Shown piece by piece: positions 48,002-59,649 of a stretch of DNA of 64,000 bases. Source of the DNA: Corallium rubrum (Eukaryota > Cnidaria > Anthozoa > Scleralcyonacea > Coralliidae); the NCBI GenBank assembly GCA_964035015.1, contig OZ035998.1:19831827-19895826 (forward strand), written 5' to 3'. The notes below the pieces were generated by a model. It was not told where the DNA came from. It did no database searches and was given only the letters and a program-made list of their open reading frames with translations. Every line of letters begins with the position of its first letter. The first letter of the stretch is position 1. Both the position numbers and the translations under genes were made by a program.

Positions 48002-48657
48002 GGGCCAATTGCAGAACTGCAAAGCATCATGGTAGTTTAGTTACACGGCAGAATTTTTCAACATGGCGATTGTATTTTTCGAACGAGGGAAGGTGCTAAA
48101 CACACGAGAATTGGAAGAAAAGTTTTATCATTTTCGCTTCGATTAAAGTTTATATCAAATCTGTACGTCTTGTTTTATATTTTTACCGAATCTTGGGTTT
48201 CTACGAGCGAGTGTAGTTGAAATATTCAACACGGCGTACAGAGTCGCTGAAGCGGGGGATGGCTTCGATTCGAGGTAGTCAGACACAAATTTTGGAATAT
48301 TTCACAATATAAAGGTAAGTACTGCATTAAATTATTTTCAAGATAAGGAACACGTTGTGACTCATTGTTTGCCTGAAAAATTCGGCGATCGATTTAATTC
48401 TAGAGACTTGAGAGACAATTAAAATGTTTGCACACTTGACCGTCCCGAAACAACACATGTTTGATCAAACGTTCTTTTCACAAACCAAAACATTGAGGTT
48501 GTTTTAAAAAGTACTTTTAAGTACTATTCACTGCTGTTCAAGTGTCTTACTGGAGATTTTTAACTACAGCATATTTACGCGAGTCTAATTTAAAGCAACC
48601 TCGCTTGTTTCGAGTATATTTTGGAAAGTTTCGAGCCGTTAGGTTTGGTTTACAAAT

Positions 48658-48975
48658 ATGGAGGAAGGAATACAGTGGACAAGAAACCTCAGTGGTATTC
48701 CCCCATTTACCCATGCATTATTAAAGCAACATTTGATAACTGACGACTCAAGTAAACTTGGAAAACCACCAAATGCTCACAAGCATAAAAAGTACAGGTA
48801 TCAACTTTTCAAAGACAAAATGGTTACCCAGGATGTAGTCAAGGCTAATGTTTTGAAAGGCACAGAAAGGTTTTTCCTGTTTAAAAGTGTTGTGCATGCC
48901 TCCATGAAAAAGGCACACTATGCAGTCTATGTTCACCTACACCAGGACACTGGTAAAATATCTCGTGATAAATAA
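48658..48975 (+). pseudogene. Inverted 5' copy of the SWIM/YqaJ gene
   Basis: It encodes the first 103 residues of the minus-strand gene almost unchanged (MEEGIQWTRNLSGIPPFTHA at its start) up to GKISR. It then ends two codons past the arm boundary (DK, stop), lacking the SWIM motif. It exists because the terminal inverted repeat includes the gene's 5' end. Confidence 0.82.
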
Positions 48976-48989
48976 AATAAAGTGAACTA

Positions 48990-50406
48990 AAAAAAAAAAA
49001 GTTTTGGTAACATTGTTTTGTACCATAATTCATGGTCAAAGTAAATTCTCTCACTAAATACTTCTTTGTTTGTATAAACAATAATGTCTCCCCAATTAAC
49101 TTTGCATGCAGACATAACACCCTGCATTTGGTAAAAATGATGATGGTTTTGCTTTAGTTGTGGTTTTCCATTCAGTTCATGTAAAAAAAACTGCACCAAG
49201 CCATGGAGCTTCTGTGTTAATAATTAACCCACACTGAACACATGCAGTCATTATTAGTTCATTAAAATTCTTTTGTTCCAAATATTTTTCAATGGCAGTC
49301 TGCTCATTACTGTTGCCCCACTGACATGCTTCTGGGGGCTTTGTAACATTACTTGCTGGTAATAGGATTTTGCTAAGTAGTGATGTGGGGAAAACATTTT
49401 CTCTTCATTTCATTACTGTACCAAAATGTGAGGCAGTTAAACGACCTCTTCGTTCATGAAACCAAAGTTTGCTCTGTGACTGACCTCTTGTATTACGTTC
49501 AATGTCAACCATTTGTTCTTTGGTTGTAAAAAGAATGTTTTCAGTATATGGTGTATACTCTGGAGAAGGTAAATGTTTGCACACTTCCGCAAAGTTAGGA
49601 ACAGTAATTTGTTCCAGTATAGATTCCCTTATTTCAGTATTGTACATTTGATTTGCAAATAGGTTTGCATCATTGAATGCCTTTTTTGAAGGCAATTCCT
49701 CAAGAAATTCTTGGTATTGAAATGGTTCACAATTATTGGATGCTGAAAGGCCCTGTAAATAATCACAAGTTCCAACAGTTTTCAAACCACCCTCAAGTTT
49801 TCTTAAGTCATCAACATTTACATGTTTAGCAAAAGCAGGTGCTGGGTTGTTGTAGTCTGCTGTGTAATGTTTTTCTGTCTTGGCAGTTGCCTTGCTTATT
49901 TTAACTTGATCAAAAAGCAATGCAGTATCAAGTTTCTCACTAGTATTAGGAACATGCCACTGTTGTAACAGTTGTGTGCATGTTAAATCATCTGGGACTT
50001 CTGTTAACTCGAGTTGAATATAGTCCAAAATTTGAAATAGCAGGGCGGCTACATGTTTACAGCAACCACCTTGTCCTGCTGTACAAGTGCAACTTGCACG
50101 AGATATTTTACCAGTGTCCTGGTGTAGGTGAACATAGACTGCATAGTGTGCCTTTTTCATGGAGGCATGCACAACACTTTTAAACAGGAAAAACCTTTCT
50201 GTGCCTTTCAAAACATTAGCCTTGACTACAACCTGGGTAACCATTTTGTCTTTGAAAAGTTGATACCTGTACTTTTTATGCTTGTGAGCATTTGGTGGTT
50301 TTCCAAGTTTACTTGAGTCGTCAGTTATCAAATGTTGCTTTAATAATGCATGGGTAAATGGGGGAATACCACTGAGGTTTCTTGTCCACTGTATTCCTTC
50401 CTCCAT
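48990..50406 (-). pseudogene. SWIM zinc-finger / YqaJ-nuclease protein, disrupted
   Basis: The ATG is at 50406, and 333 codons are open to a TGA at 49405. Residues 106-118 form the SWIM motif (CTCTAGQGGCCKH). RRGRLTASHFG near 321 opens a YqaJ/lambda-exonuclease-like domain. Beyond the stop the same frame continues with CQWGNSNEQTAIEKYL and TACVQCGLIINTEAPWLGA. It then jumps to LKQNHHHFYQMQGVMSACKV and WGDIIVYTNKEVFSERIYFD. The segment between (normally the catalytic D..ExK part) is missing, so the gene carries a nonsense codon and an internal deletion. YqaJ proteins of this kind accompany eukaryotic DNA transposons. Confidence 0.8.
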
Positions 50407-51062
50407 ATTTGTAAACCAAACCTAACGGCTCGAAACTTTCCAAAATATACTCGAAACAAGCGAGGTTGCTTTAAATTAGACTCGCGTAAATATGCTGTAG
50501 TTAAAAATCTCCAGTAAGACACTTGAACAGCAGTGAATAGTACTTAAAAGTACTTTTTAAAACAACCTCAATGTTTTGGTTTGTGAAAAGAACGTTTGAT
50601 CAAACATGTGTTGTTTCGGGACGGTCAAGTGTGCAAACATTTTAATTGTCTCTCAAGTCTCTAGAATTAAATCGATCGCCGAATTTTTCAGGCAAACAAT
50701 GAGTCACAACGTGTTCCTTATCTTGAAAATAATTTAATGCAGTACTTACCTTTATATTGTGAAATATTCCAAAATTTGGGTCCGACTACCTCGAATCGAA
50801 GCCATTCCCCGCTTCAGCGACTCTGTATGCCGTGTTGAATATTTCAACTACACTCGCTCGTAGAAACCCAAGATTCGGTAGAAATATAAAACAAGACATA
50901 CAGATTTGATATAAACTTTAATCGAAGCGAAAATCATAAAACTTTTCTTCCAATTCTCGTGTGTTTAGCACCTTCCCTCGTTCGAAAAATACAATCACCA
51001 TGTTGAAAAATTCTGCCGTGTAACTAAACTACCATGATGCTTTGCAGTTCTGCAATTGGCCC

Positions 51063-51425
51063 ATTTGAGAAGCTTTGCTGGTATATTATCTAGCCCAGTA
51101 GCTTTTCCAGATTTTAAGGAACTATAAGCAGTGTGGAAATTCCATCCTCAGAAACTGTTTGAATTGAAAAAACATCCTTAGTTTGTTTTATGTATACCTC
51201 AAGTTGGGTATATCATCACCTACATCAATTTTATCTGCCAACGTGGGTCCAACATTTACAAAATAATTATTTAAATACTCTGCAATTTTATTTGATTCAG
51301 TTATTACTTCTTTAGTTATGGTTGATTTAATGTTTTGAACTGAAACATTTTTTTCTTTACGATGCATTAAAGTATCAATTGTTTTCCACAACATCTTTGG
51401 GTTTCCTGGATTTTGCCTAATCTGT
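51063..51425 (-). pseudogene. LINE fragment, linker and RT start (right of the long-TIR element)
   Basis: The minus strand encodes QNPGNPKMLWKTIDTLMHRK, then IAEYLNNYFVNVGPTLADKI, then LKSGKATGLDNIPAKLLK, the conserved block just before the RT palm. The frame drifts by indels. The copy ends at the AT next to the 48002-51062 element and resumes at 48001. Confidence 0.82.
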
Positions 51426-52167
51426 TTTTGTTTCGTTCCCCACAGGAACGAAACTGTTACTGTGTTAGCTTTCCATTGACGTCACAAAAGAAACTGTCAT
51501 CACAGATGAAAATAGTCCAATCGCAGTGCAGTGATGTTGGCAGCATGAGCAAAACTTCGATCTTATCCAATGAAATCAAAATTCCGCATAAAAAATTTAG
51601 TTGTAGGCGTGGTTAAACGCCAAAACGAAGTGAAATAATATTGCTGATCTAGCATAATTAGCTGAACGACGTAACAATCCGCAATACTATGTATGAACAA
51701 GCGAATGCCGAGTACTGTAGGAACTTTCCCCTCTTTGAATTCTCCGAAATCATAGTGCATTCTAACTGCTCGTTGCCGCTTTGCCTTTAGATTTAATAAT
51801 AACTCTGAAGATTGAGATTGGGCGAATAGCATTCCGAAAGGTCGGGTCGAGTCAGTGGTCGAATTGACCCTTGGCCGTGGAAAAGTAAAGCTACTCAATC
51901 ACTCCAGTATTTATTCCGATCAAATACAAACTTTGAAAGAATTCACACAGATTGAAGATTATTTAATAAATTTTAACTTAAATATCGGTGGCATAAATGA
52001 CCGCTAATGTAGCCGGCTTTCCTAAACAGCGACATTTTATGTATCTACATATAAATAACCGCAAAATTTCCGTCGTATACTGACGCCACATGTACATTTC
52101 CCCTAGGAGGCAAATAAAACGTTAACGTTGCCAAAATAATTTCGTTCTCAAGAACGCCAACAGGTAA
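51426..52167. other. Insertion-derived DNA in the LINE, no gene
   Basis: It starts with the tight palindrome TTTCGTTCCC..GGAACGAAA at about 51431. GGGAACGAAACAG recurs near 52793, so an element of about 1.37 kb may span 51430-52805 with the Harbinger MITE nested in it. Confidence 0.4.
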
Positions 52168-52502
52168 GGCCTGGTTTATATATCGCACAATCGTCGCATT
52201 TAATTAAGACAAATTTATAATTCATATTAACTTCGACGATTAGACGACATCAATGCGACTTCGTTTTATACGAGGAAATTAATTCAGACAAATTTAATGT
52301 TTTGCACATTAAAACACAAAAAATTAAATTAAGAGCAGAAAATTTATACATTTAATTCGTTGCGCCGTGCCGTCGCATTTCAATCTGATCACGGCGGATG
52401 TCACGGATACAACGTCTTAGACGAATTTACTCCTCATTTAATTGATTAAATTACTGTAAATTCGTCTGAAATGCGACGGTTGTCCGACTTACAACCTAGG
52501 CC
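52168..52502. mobile_element. PIF/Harbinger-type MITE, 335 bp, TAA TSD
   Basis: Termini GGCCTGG and CTAGGCC with TAA at 52165-52167 and 52503-52505. Inner CGCACAATCGTCGCATTTAA-like and AAATTCGTCTGAAATGCGAC sequences ally it to 15574-15979; a partial relative lies at 63220-63320. Confidence 0.65.
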
Positions 52503-53900
52503 TAAAAGAAACAGGAAGTGTGACTGTCCCGCTGTATGTTTTGTTGATGATTATCAAGAAAACGACTCCATTGAATGACATCAAGTTCAAAATCAGTTCC
52601 CCCGTAGGCCAAAAACCAATTGTACTTCTGCGCAGAGCGTTTATACCTCTCCGCGACAGCGTTACCATCAAAAATTTTGCTTCCAAAATTGCATGTAGGC
52701 CTTGTCGCGTCAGACCACTGGCGGGAATTGGCGGAGCTAAAATTCATCATTGCCCCCGATCGGCATGCAACAGCCTCTTATAAGAGGCTGACGGGAACGA
52801 AACAGCTATTTCTTTTTTAGAAATAGTTTCTTGTTGATAGTATGTTTGCTTCGCTTTTTGTATCTACTGCGCATACGCGAGTAGATACATTGCTGTCGTT
52901 TATTCTGTGGTCGTGCGTGTAAGTTTAAGTTAACAAAAGAATGCCTTCGGAGCCAATCAAAACATAGAATTAAACGATTGACTGACGACAAACCGCCGAA
53001 GTCAAAATTGTAAACCAAGTACTTCATGTAAGTCAATGCTATGGCAGCATGGAGCGAAATCAGTTCAAGGAGCGTGAATATCAAGAATAGAAGTTTTTAC
53101 AAGTTTGGTAAGTATTTTAAGTCTGAATCGTAGTCATTTTTTAAATGTGATGTACTATAGACGTTGTTGGAATGATGACAAGTTTTTGAATGCCTCCTAA
53201 TAGTCTTTGGACAATTTCATATTCAGACGAGGCCATTTATATGGCCAACATGTTTACACAATTACATGTATTAAAATTTTCTTCTAAGAAAACAAAACTA
53301 GCTTTATGATCAAGCAACAATGTGCAAAACCTGTGGTAGTCCACTAGCGAAATTGTTATGCTATTAAATAATATATTGTACAATGGTCAAAAGTCAGTGA
53401 CAGGCTATGTAGAGAGTGAAACCGAAACGGCAAATCTTTATATTTATATGGGGTAATTAAATTGTATGCTGCAGTTGTCAATGTCATGCAAAAATTTATG
53501 ACATGAATGCCAAATATTTATTCTACCTTTTACTGCATGCATGCATGCATATACAGTATACGTCTACTCTTGAAGAACAATTAATGTATAATTGCTAAGT
53601 TGCTTTCATAATTTTGATGACAATTGCTGGAGATCTTTGTTCACAACTTCATTATTTCTAAGCTTTACAGCAGTCATACTTCAGATGCTTGTTATCTCAA
53701 ATGATTTTCCTTTACCTACCAACTGGATTGCATTATTATTTGACAAATTGTTGGGACAAAGTTATTTAAATACTTTAGTCAAAATTTTGCGAGTTATTGG
53801 TGTACGTACTGTATTAAAATTTGAGTGGCCTACTAAACAATAACCATACTCTATTACCATAGGTTTTAAATAGTACCATAGCTTTAATAGTAATTTAAAG
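52503..53900. other. GT31 intron, no gene recognised
   Basis: Contains TCTTATAAGAGGCTGACGGG near 52778 and a (GCAT)n run at 53535-53551. Otherwise plain AT-rich sequence. Confidence 0.35.
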
Positions 53901-53904
53901 CTAT

Positions 53905-54070
53905 TATCACACTCACCACGAGGATTTGAATGGGTGACCATCTGCATGGGCTTGGAACTCATGCATCTGTGTCGGATATGAGTAGAGTTGTTTAATAGTG
54001 CTCAACCTCCTGTGCTTTGCTGGCTTTACTCTGAGTTCCTTTCTTAAGGTAAAAACACAGCATGGCAAGC
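53905..54070 (+). mobile_element. Diverged 5S-derived SINE-like sequence
   Basis: CTCACCACGAGGATTTGAATGGGTGACCATCTG..GGGCTTGGAACTCATG..ATGAGTAGAGTTG follows the order of the 5S SINE (read on the + strand), with much substitution and a shortened core. It is weaker than the two copies at 9.5 and 17.8 kb. Confidence 0.45.
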
Positions 54071-54202
54071 ATCGCCAAAAATCTTGTTCAGCTCTGAATA
54101 CAAGGTCACTACAAGTACATACAGTAATTACAACATTGTTTTTACCATAGTATAGCTATAGGCATGATTGAACGCAGTAGATACATGCATGTCTGGACAT
54201 GC

Positions 54203-54660
54203 CTATTTTTTAATTATCTTTAACATATTTTCCCGCATAAAAGTTTTAAAGTTTCTCGTAGTAATAAATTTAGCCCTCCTAATCGCGGACGGGATTGCCA
54301 CCTTCCTGGCCGCATAAACAACGGCATGATAAGAAAATCCGACGTGATAAACGCCTGATTTAATTATTTTCTCAGGATCATTTGTTAATATAATATCAAT
54401 TAGTGTTTTAGAATTTTCTAAGATATGCGTTGAATCCTTAATAATTTGAGTCAAATTAAATAGTGAGCATAAATCATGTAATTGTTTAACATGTCTTTCA
54501 GATTTAGTTGACATCTTATCACAATTGAAATCACCAAGCATTATTAACTCTTTGTCTTCACTATCAATGATCCCTATTAAGTTTTCTAATACGTCAACAA
54601 AAAAAGTCCCAGATGAGTTAGGACTGACACACTTAGTAACAGAAATCGTAGAACGCATTC
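54203..54660 (-). pseudogene. LINE APE endonuclease fragment
   Basis: The minus strand encodes DSEDKELIMLGDFNCD, then TQIIKDSTHILENSKTLIDI and ILTNDPEKI, and GFSYHAVVYA. GDFN and the terminal histidine block are the catalytic landmarks of exonuclease-endonuclease-phosphatase domains in LINEs. The usual SDH aspartate is Tyr here, so the copy is probably inactive. With 51063-51425 and 47682-48001 it lies in 5'-3' order on one strand, so all three may be one LINE broken by later insertions. Confidence 0.8.
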
Positions 54661-54832
54661 AAACTAATAAATCGCTTTGCCTTTAGTTATTATTTTGACA
54701 TTTAAAATCGTTCTTTTCATAGCATTTCGAAGTGACTCCTCATTCTATCTTCCTACGAATAAACGAAGCTTTGCTTTGAAATCTACAATTATTAGCCATA
54801 TTAAGACAAAACACAACATTTATACAAGAAAA

Positions 54833-54987
54833 TCATTTATTACTTTCTCTCCAGTAAGAAAGATATCCTAGAATACATTTCGTTTCTGGATTCTCCGCAT
54901 TACTATATAATTGCCACAGTGCATACAATATGGACTCTGACGTGTTTTCTAAATGTCTCAAACGTTCAAGAGCGTCTTTAGACACCT
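54833..54987 (-). pseudogene. 3' part of a small cysteine-rich ORF (split by the Harbinger-like element)
   Basis: From the element boundary the minus strand reads VSKDALERLRHLENTSESIL and YALWQLYSNAENPETKCILG to a stop at 54833. It fits as the C-terminal continuation of 58829-59128. Function unknown. Confidence 0.5.
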
Positions 54988-55184
54988 GGGGCCAGTTGTA
55001 TAAAACTCTTAATCACTATTTAATCACCCGTTTTGTGATTAAATAGTGATTAAAGTTAACAAGGTGATTAAACCCGTTGTATAAAAAAGTGATTAGCGCT
55101 AATCATGATTAAAATGTCGTTAAAGTTAATCGTGGTCCAAAGTGTGATTAACTTTCTTAACTATGATTAAGAAAAAAGTTTAAT

Positions 55185-56404
55185 ATGGCGGCCATAGTAA
55201 GGCACGCCGAATTTCGATGAAGAAATCGCTTACCTCGAGTATTTAAATCGTTATGTTAATTTCGAAGAGCTTGAAAGCTCTTGAAAGATGAGTTTTTACG
55301 TAGAAGATACAGGTTTAGAAAAGACTCCATACGTTTTATAGCAGCACTAATAGCAGAGGAAATCCAGCCAATATCCCACCGTAACCATTCAATTTCTGCA
55401 GAGGAACAGCTCTTGGCTGCTTCCCCTTGTGTTATTGGTTTGGTTGAAGGCAACGCATGTTCGAGTCCAGGGTCCTGTGGCTAATGAAGCTCATTATATA
55501 AGCCGTATTTACACTGCAAGCCTTGGCCTAACTTTGGCCTACGTTTTGGCAATGTAAACATGTCCTGGGCTGGCCTGGCTAGCCAGAATATCTGGGCTTG
55601 CTTCTTTTGTTGGCCTATGCTTTGGCCTTGGCCAGGCTTATGCCAGTGTAAACACGACACATTTACCCCTGGGCCAGTTCAAGGCCAGGCCATGGCTTGC
55701 AGTGTAAACACGGCTTATGTTAACCGGAAGGGAATTCATAGTATCAATGTGCAAGTAATTCATGACGACAAAAGTAAATTAAAATTTTAAAAAATTGAAT
55801 TAAACAATATTTAAGTAATTATATTTTAAAAGGCTAATATATACCTATTTACTGCACTGAATTGATGGGAGGGGAAACCCCTTTCTATGCCCACCCCTGA
55901 CACAAACCAAATACTCTATATAACCCCTTGCTCATAACCTTTTTTGGACACAAGTTAAAATAAAAATAATTGGAAATAGAGTAGGAAATTTTGCCAGTGT
56001 TTTTGTATGATCTATACCTATACCAGTATGTCAACCCCAGGTTATGTGAACCCCCTACGAGGGCATAAATGGACTAGCATGTAAAAGAAGAAATAATAAA
56101 AATATATTAATACCCAAGCATGTTGTTTAAGAGATGATATATTTAATGGAAAAATATAGGTAGGCTAACCAATGTAGTGGCAAAGTGGCCTGGTTCCATT
56201 CACAATTCTTTTATATTCCGAGCATCAATGTTGGGGAGGACATTTGATACAGGAGAGCACACCCTAAGCACAATGGCTTGTTGCTGGGAGATAGTGGATA
56301 TGCCTGTCAACTTACTTGATGACTCCCTATCTCAATCCAGCAGCCAGGCAGGAAAGAAGATACAACCAGCAGGTGCACAAATACATTATTACAAATACCA
56401 ATAA
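55185..56404 (+). pseudogene. HARBI1-like transposase remnant
   Basis: ATG at 55185 (MAAIVRHAEFR) is followed, after a one-base shift, by DEEIAYLEYLNRYVNFEELE. After another shift comes DEFLRRRYRFRKDSIRFIAA..ISHRNHSISAEEQLLAASP, the N-terminal helical region of Harbinger nucleases. A later block at about 56177 (AKWPGSIHNSFIFRASMLG) matches the WPGSxHDSxIFR DDE-region motif, with Asn in place of the usual Asp. The intervening catalytic segments are missing, so the gene is dead. Confidence 0.75.
55501..55715. mobile_element. MITE with AGCCGT(A/G)TTTACACTGCAAGCC ends
   Basis: Inverted termini of 22 bp with one mismatch, and an interior rich in TTGGCC/GGCCAA. It is inserted between the HARBI1-like remnants. 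Confidence 0.7.
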
Positions 56405-57551
56405 AAGTTAAAGCACTGTGGGTAAAATATACAGTATTTTCATGACTGTACTATATAAAATAGACTGTACAATGTGCAATGTACAGTGACACACAATGAC
56501 AATTCAGAATTATACAAATTTTTACAGTATAAAAAGTATTTGTCCTCGAATTGTTATTTATTGAACATATATTCATTCCTATAATACACATTGAGAATAA
56601 TACATGGATGTACGGAAATATGAAATTTATCTTAAGTGCATGAAAAATAAAGTTGATGTTCAAAGCTTCCATGCAATGTTCATTTAATGAACAAAAATAC
56701 AGCTTACAGCAAAAATACATTTAATGAATAAAAAATACAGCAAAAATACATTTAATGAATAAAAAATACAGCTGCAGTAAACTTCAATGTGTACAATAGT
56801 AATCAACACATACAAGAGTATTATGAATACACTGTATTGTAAAAGCTCTATCAAGCCCCACCCAGGTTTTTTTAATTTTTGACCTTGTAGAGGAGGAGCT
56901 TAAGAGCTTTTACAGTAGTCACACATGTCAGATTGATATGAATAGTGGCAGCTAGATCAAAAAAACTTTTTTTTTTATATAATATATATTTAGTTTATAA
57001 TTATAAATAAATAAAAAAACAGACTGCAACAACTGGGAAAGTAAACCCAACACTTGGCATGTAGTTTTCTGGTAAGTCATTCCTGCTTAGGCTCTTAATA
57101 GTACATGGCTCACCAAACCATTCCTTAGTTCATTTTTTGATGCTCCTTTTGCTATACCATTGACAGGGCTTGTTTTGCATCCTTAGTTCCTATGAGATAA
57201 ATGAAAACCATCCTCGTCACCATTTTGTACAAAGTTAAAGAAGTCTAGTTCAAGCATGAAGTTACAAAAAATTATTAATGGTTTATTTTGTATATGTATG
57301 TATAATTAATATTAATATTAGAGAATATCCAATTACAATATCTCATGACTTGTTCATCGTGCCATTAGCTACCAAAACAGTTTCCCTGCTGTTTCTTTAC
57401 AATGACACGGAGCTTCTAAACAGGTTTACTAATAATGAGATAAAATCAAAATGCTGTTCACTAATGCTGTTCTTGTTTATTCAAATCAGTCACCTACCAG
57501 TTCACTGCTTGGAAAACTGATCAAAAGCTATCCTTATCTACCTTTATGTTA
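56405..57551. other. Harbinger-like element interior, no gene
   Basis: AT-rich. GTAAAAGCTCT near 56838 and its complement near 56907 make a short inverted repeat. No myb/SANT-like second gene was recognised. Confidence 0.35.
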
Positions 57552-57714
57552 CAGTAAAAACCCACTAACAAGAACCTACCACTACTGTATTACAAACCCC
57601 AGGCAGAAATTAAGAATTTATTTTAAAAATTATAAGAATATATAAGAAAATAAGAACCTATCCCAGGATGATTTGGTAAAATGTAGCTAGGTTCTTGTTA
57701 GTGGGTTTTTACTG
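57552..57714. mobile_element. 163-bp MITE, TA TSD, CAGTAAAAACCCACTAACAA ends
   Basis: Perfect inverted ends of about 30 bp (CAGTAAAAACCCACTAACAA, then GAACCTA), flanked by TA at 57550-57551 and 57715-57716. Tc1/mariner-type MITE by TSD. Confidence 0.78.
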
Positions 57715-58828
57715 TATTTTATTAATTACCATTATATTTTTATTACCCTTCCCAGGTAGACATTACCATTACCAACATAGACATAATTACATACTGCAGG
57801 CCCAACACAGCTTACATGTAAGACAAAAAAATAGAAGTTTGAAGGAGTAGAGCAAAAAAAAATTCTGTCATTCTCATGGCAGCAGGAGGATGCTGGTATG
57901 CCATCCTCTAGGTTGAACCTTCTTGAGAAGACCCATGCAAATCCACAATTACTAGGCATTGATTCAGAGCACAGCCACAGTGCTATTATAAAATGTTACT
58001 AATTCGTATGCAGTGATTAAAGAAACAAGAGAGTGGTATGACAAAGTGATTGCAATCCAAAGCCAAGCCAAATGAAAGATTTGAGCAAATTACAAGCTAT
58101 GATAAATGCTTACAAAGAACGAGCATAGTTTTAACCACAAAAGCACAAGAACCAGCTGCAAAGGAGAGCTTTGTCCATCAGTGGTTGCTACCATTCAATA
58201 GCAGACGGACCCACCATATGTATTGATTAGAAAGTAAACAAAGATATTTATAACTCATTCACTCCGTTTTACATTGTTAAAATTGTTTGAATTAAAATGA
58301 TTTCTCTAAACCTACCTTGTTTATAAACTGCTTGTTTGAATCTTTTTCCTTTTTCCGTCTGTTTCATCACTTCGATCGCGATTCATTTCATAAGTATTCA
58401 AGTGGTGTCTGAAGTATACTGCATGTCATCATCATCCAGCCAAAATTTAAAATCCGAACCGTTCCAGTGCACACAATCATACATCAAAAGAATCACTGCA
58501 TATTTCAAAAATAATATCTCCTTTTACCATGTCATCCGAACTATTTTCCATCCTTAAATCTCAAGAGAACGCCAGTTGTAAGGTTCCAAAACATGCCCAC
58601 GGTGTTCCAAAAACATCACATGACACCACTGTTAATTTATGTTAATTATGCTAATCACATTTTAATCACTTGTTGGGGAGTTAAAAAGTTGTTAGTTAAT
58701 CACCCGACTAATCACCCTTTATACAACGCAATTTTGCCGGGTGATTAACTAATCATGATTAAGAAGTTAATCACTGCTTAACTTCTTAATCATGATTAAG
58801 TTAATCACTTTTTTATACAACCGGCCCC

Positions 58829-59128
58829 AGATCTTTAGTACTCTTGTCGCTTCAATAAACTCATCCCAAATCAATCGTTTATCGTTTACAAATGCATCTT
58901 TGCAGTACAATTCCCATCTTTCTTCCTCGGTCATCATGAGGCAATCATCCTGGCACTGACTGGGGTGATCAATCTTACAACCACAACAGTTTTCTTCGCA
59001 TAATTTCTCGATTTCAGTGGCGATGGCGTCTGTGTATATGGTCTCTATCAATGGAAACAGCTTTTGGTATTCGACAACGGACACTTCGTCGACATGTACT
59101 TTATTTCCCCAGGCTTCACATTTACGGT
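58829..59128 (-). pseudogene. Small cysteine-rich ORF, 5' part, unknown protein
   Basis: A possible acceptor (TCTAG near 59130) opens a frame reading KCEAWGNKVHVDEVSVVEYQ, then EKLCEENCCGCKIDHPSQ, DDCLMMTEEERWELY and DEFIEATRVLKI, where the Harbinger-like element begins. No ATG starts it, so it is an internal exon. The Cx3CCxC..HPSQ..DCLM pattern looks like a small zinc-binding module. I have no name for the family. Confidence 0.5.
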
Positions 59129-59649
59129 TTCTAGATCATCGAGTATTCATGTCGCAGTTCTAAACGGCTTTGAACAAACGTTCCAATCTTTCTCTAAAGT
59201 CTCGAACAAATATAGATTCATCCAACGAACTTAGCCGACCAGACCAGGTGTAATCCTAACATCGTAATGTCTGAGCGAAAATAGCTTAATGTATACTATA
59301 ATTATCCTAGTCGACTTGCCCAATCATGTCACAGGTGTGAGTCATGCGTGAATCATGCGTGAGTCATGCATGAGTCACGGTACGTGAGTCACACTGAATA
59401 TTAATGAGCGGCATCCCTTTGATACACTGGATGGTGGGGGGTTATCTACCGCTATCTCTTTGAAGATATCGAGCAAATGACGCCAACAATAACATGTAAA
59501 CCGAAAATATAGTAAAATGGTCACGCAGAAGTAGTATGACCCTACAAGAAGAGTTAACCCTGCTACAAGGGTCAAACAAGGGCTATCTTTTGGTCACCCT
59601 AATGAATCGTGTCAGCCAAACGTTAGTAAAACAGTACAATAACACTTAC
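59129..59649. other. GT31 intron, nothing recognised
   Basis: GTGAGTCATGCATGAGTCA repeats at 59335-59385; no coding feature. Confidence 0.35.

Larger units (their letters stand above)
48002..51062. mobile_element. 3.06-kb DNA element with 966-bp terminal inverted repeats and a SWIM/YqaJ gene
   Basis: The left arm 48002-48967 and right arm 50097-51062 are near-identical inverted copies, beginning GGGCCAATTGCAGAACTGCA and flanked by AT (48000-48001 and 51063-51064). The right arm contains the promoter and first ~100 codons of the minus-strand SWIM/YqaJ gene; the left arm is an inverted copy of that part (start codon at 48658, + strand). A YqaJ partner gene and 2-bp TSD resemble ISL2EU-type (PIF/Harbinger-related) elements, but no DDE transposase is present. 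Confidence 0.78.
54988..58828 (+). mobile_element. PIF/Harbinger-like DNA element, 3.84 kb, decayed
   Basis: Ends GGGGCC(A/G)GTTGTATAAA are inverted. Subterminal regions at both ends are packed with TTAATCA/TGATTAA iterations. The interior has remnants of a HARBI1-like nuclease (55185-56404) and nested MITEs at 55501-55715 and 57552-57714. A clear 3-bp TSD next to the ends was not found. TCTTTAG occurs on both sides a few bases out. Confidence 0.75.
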
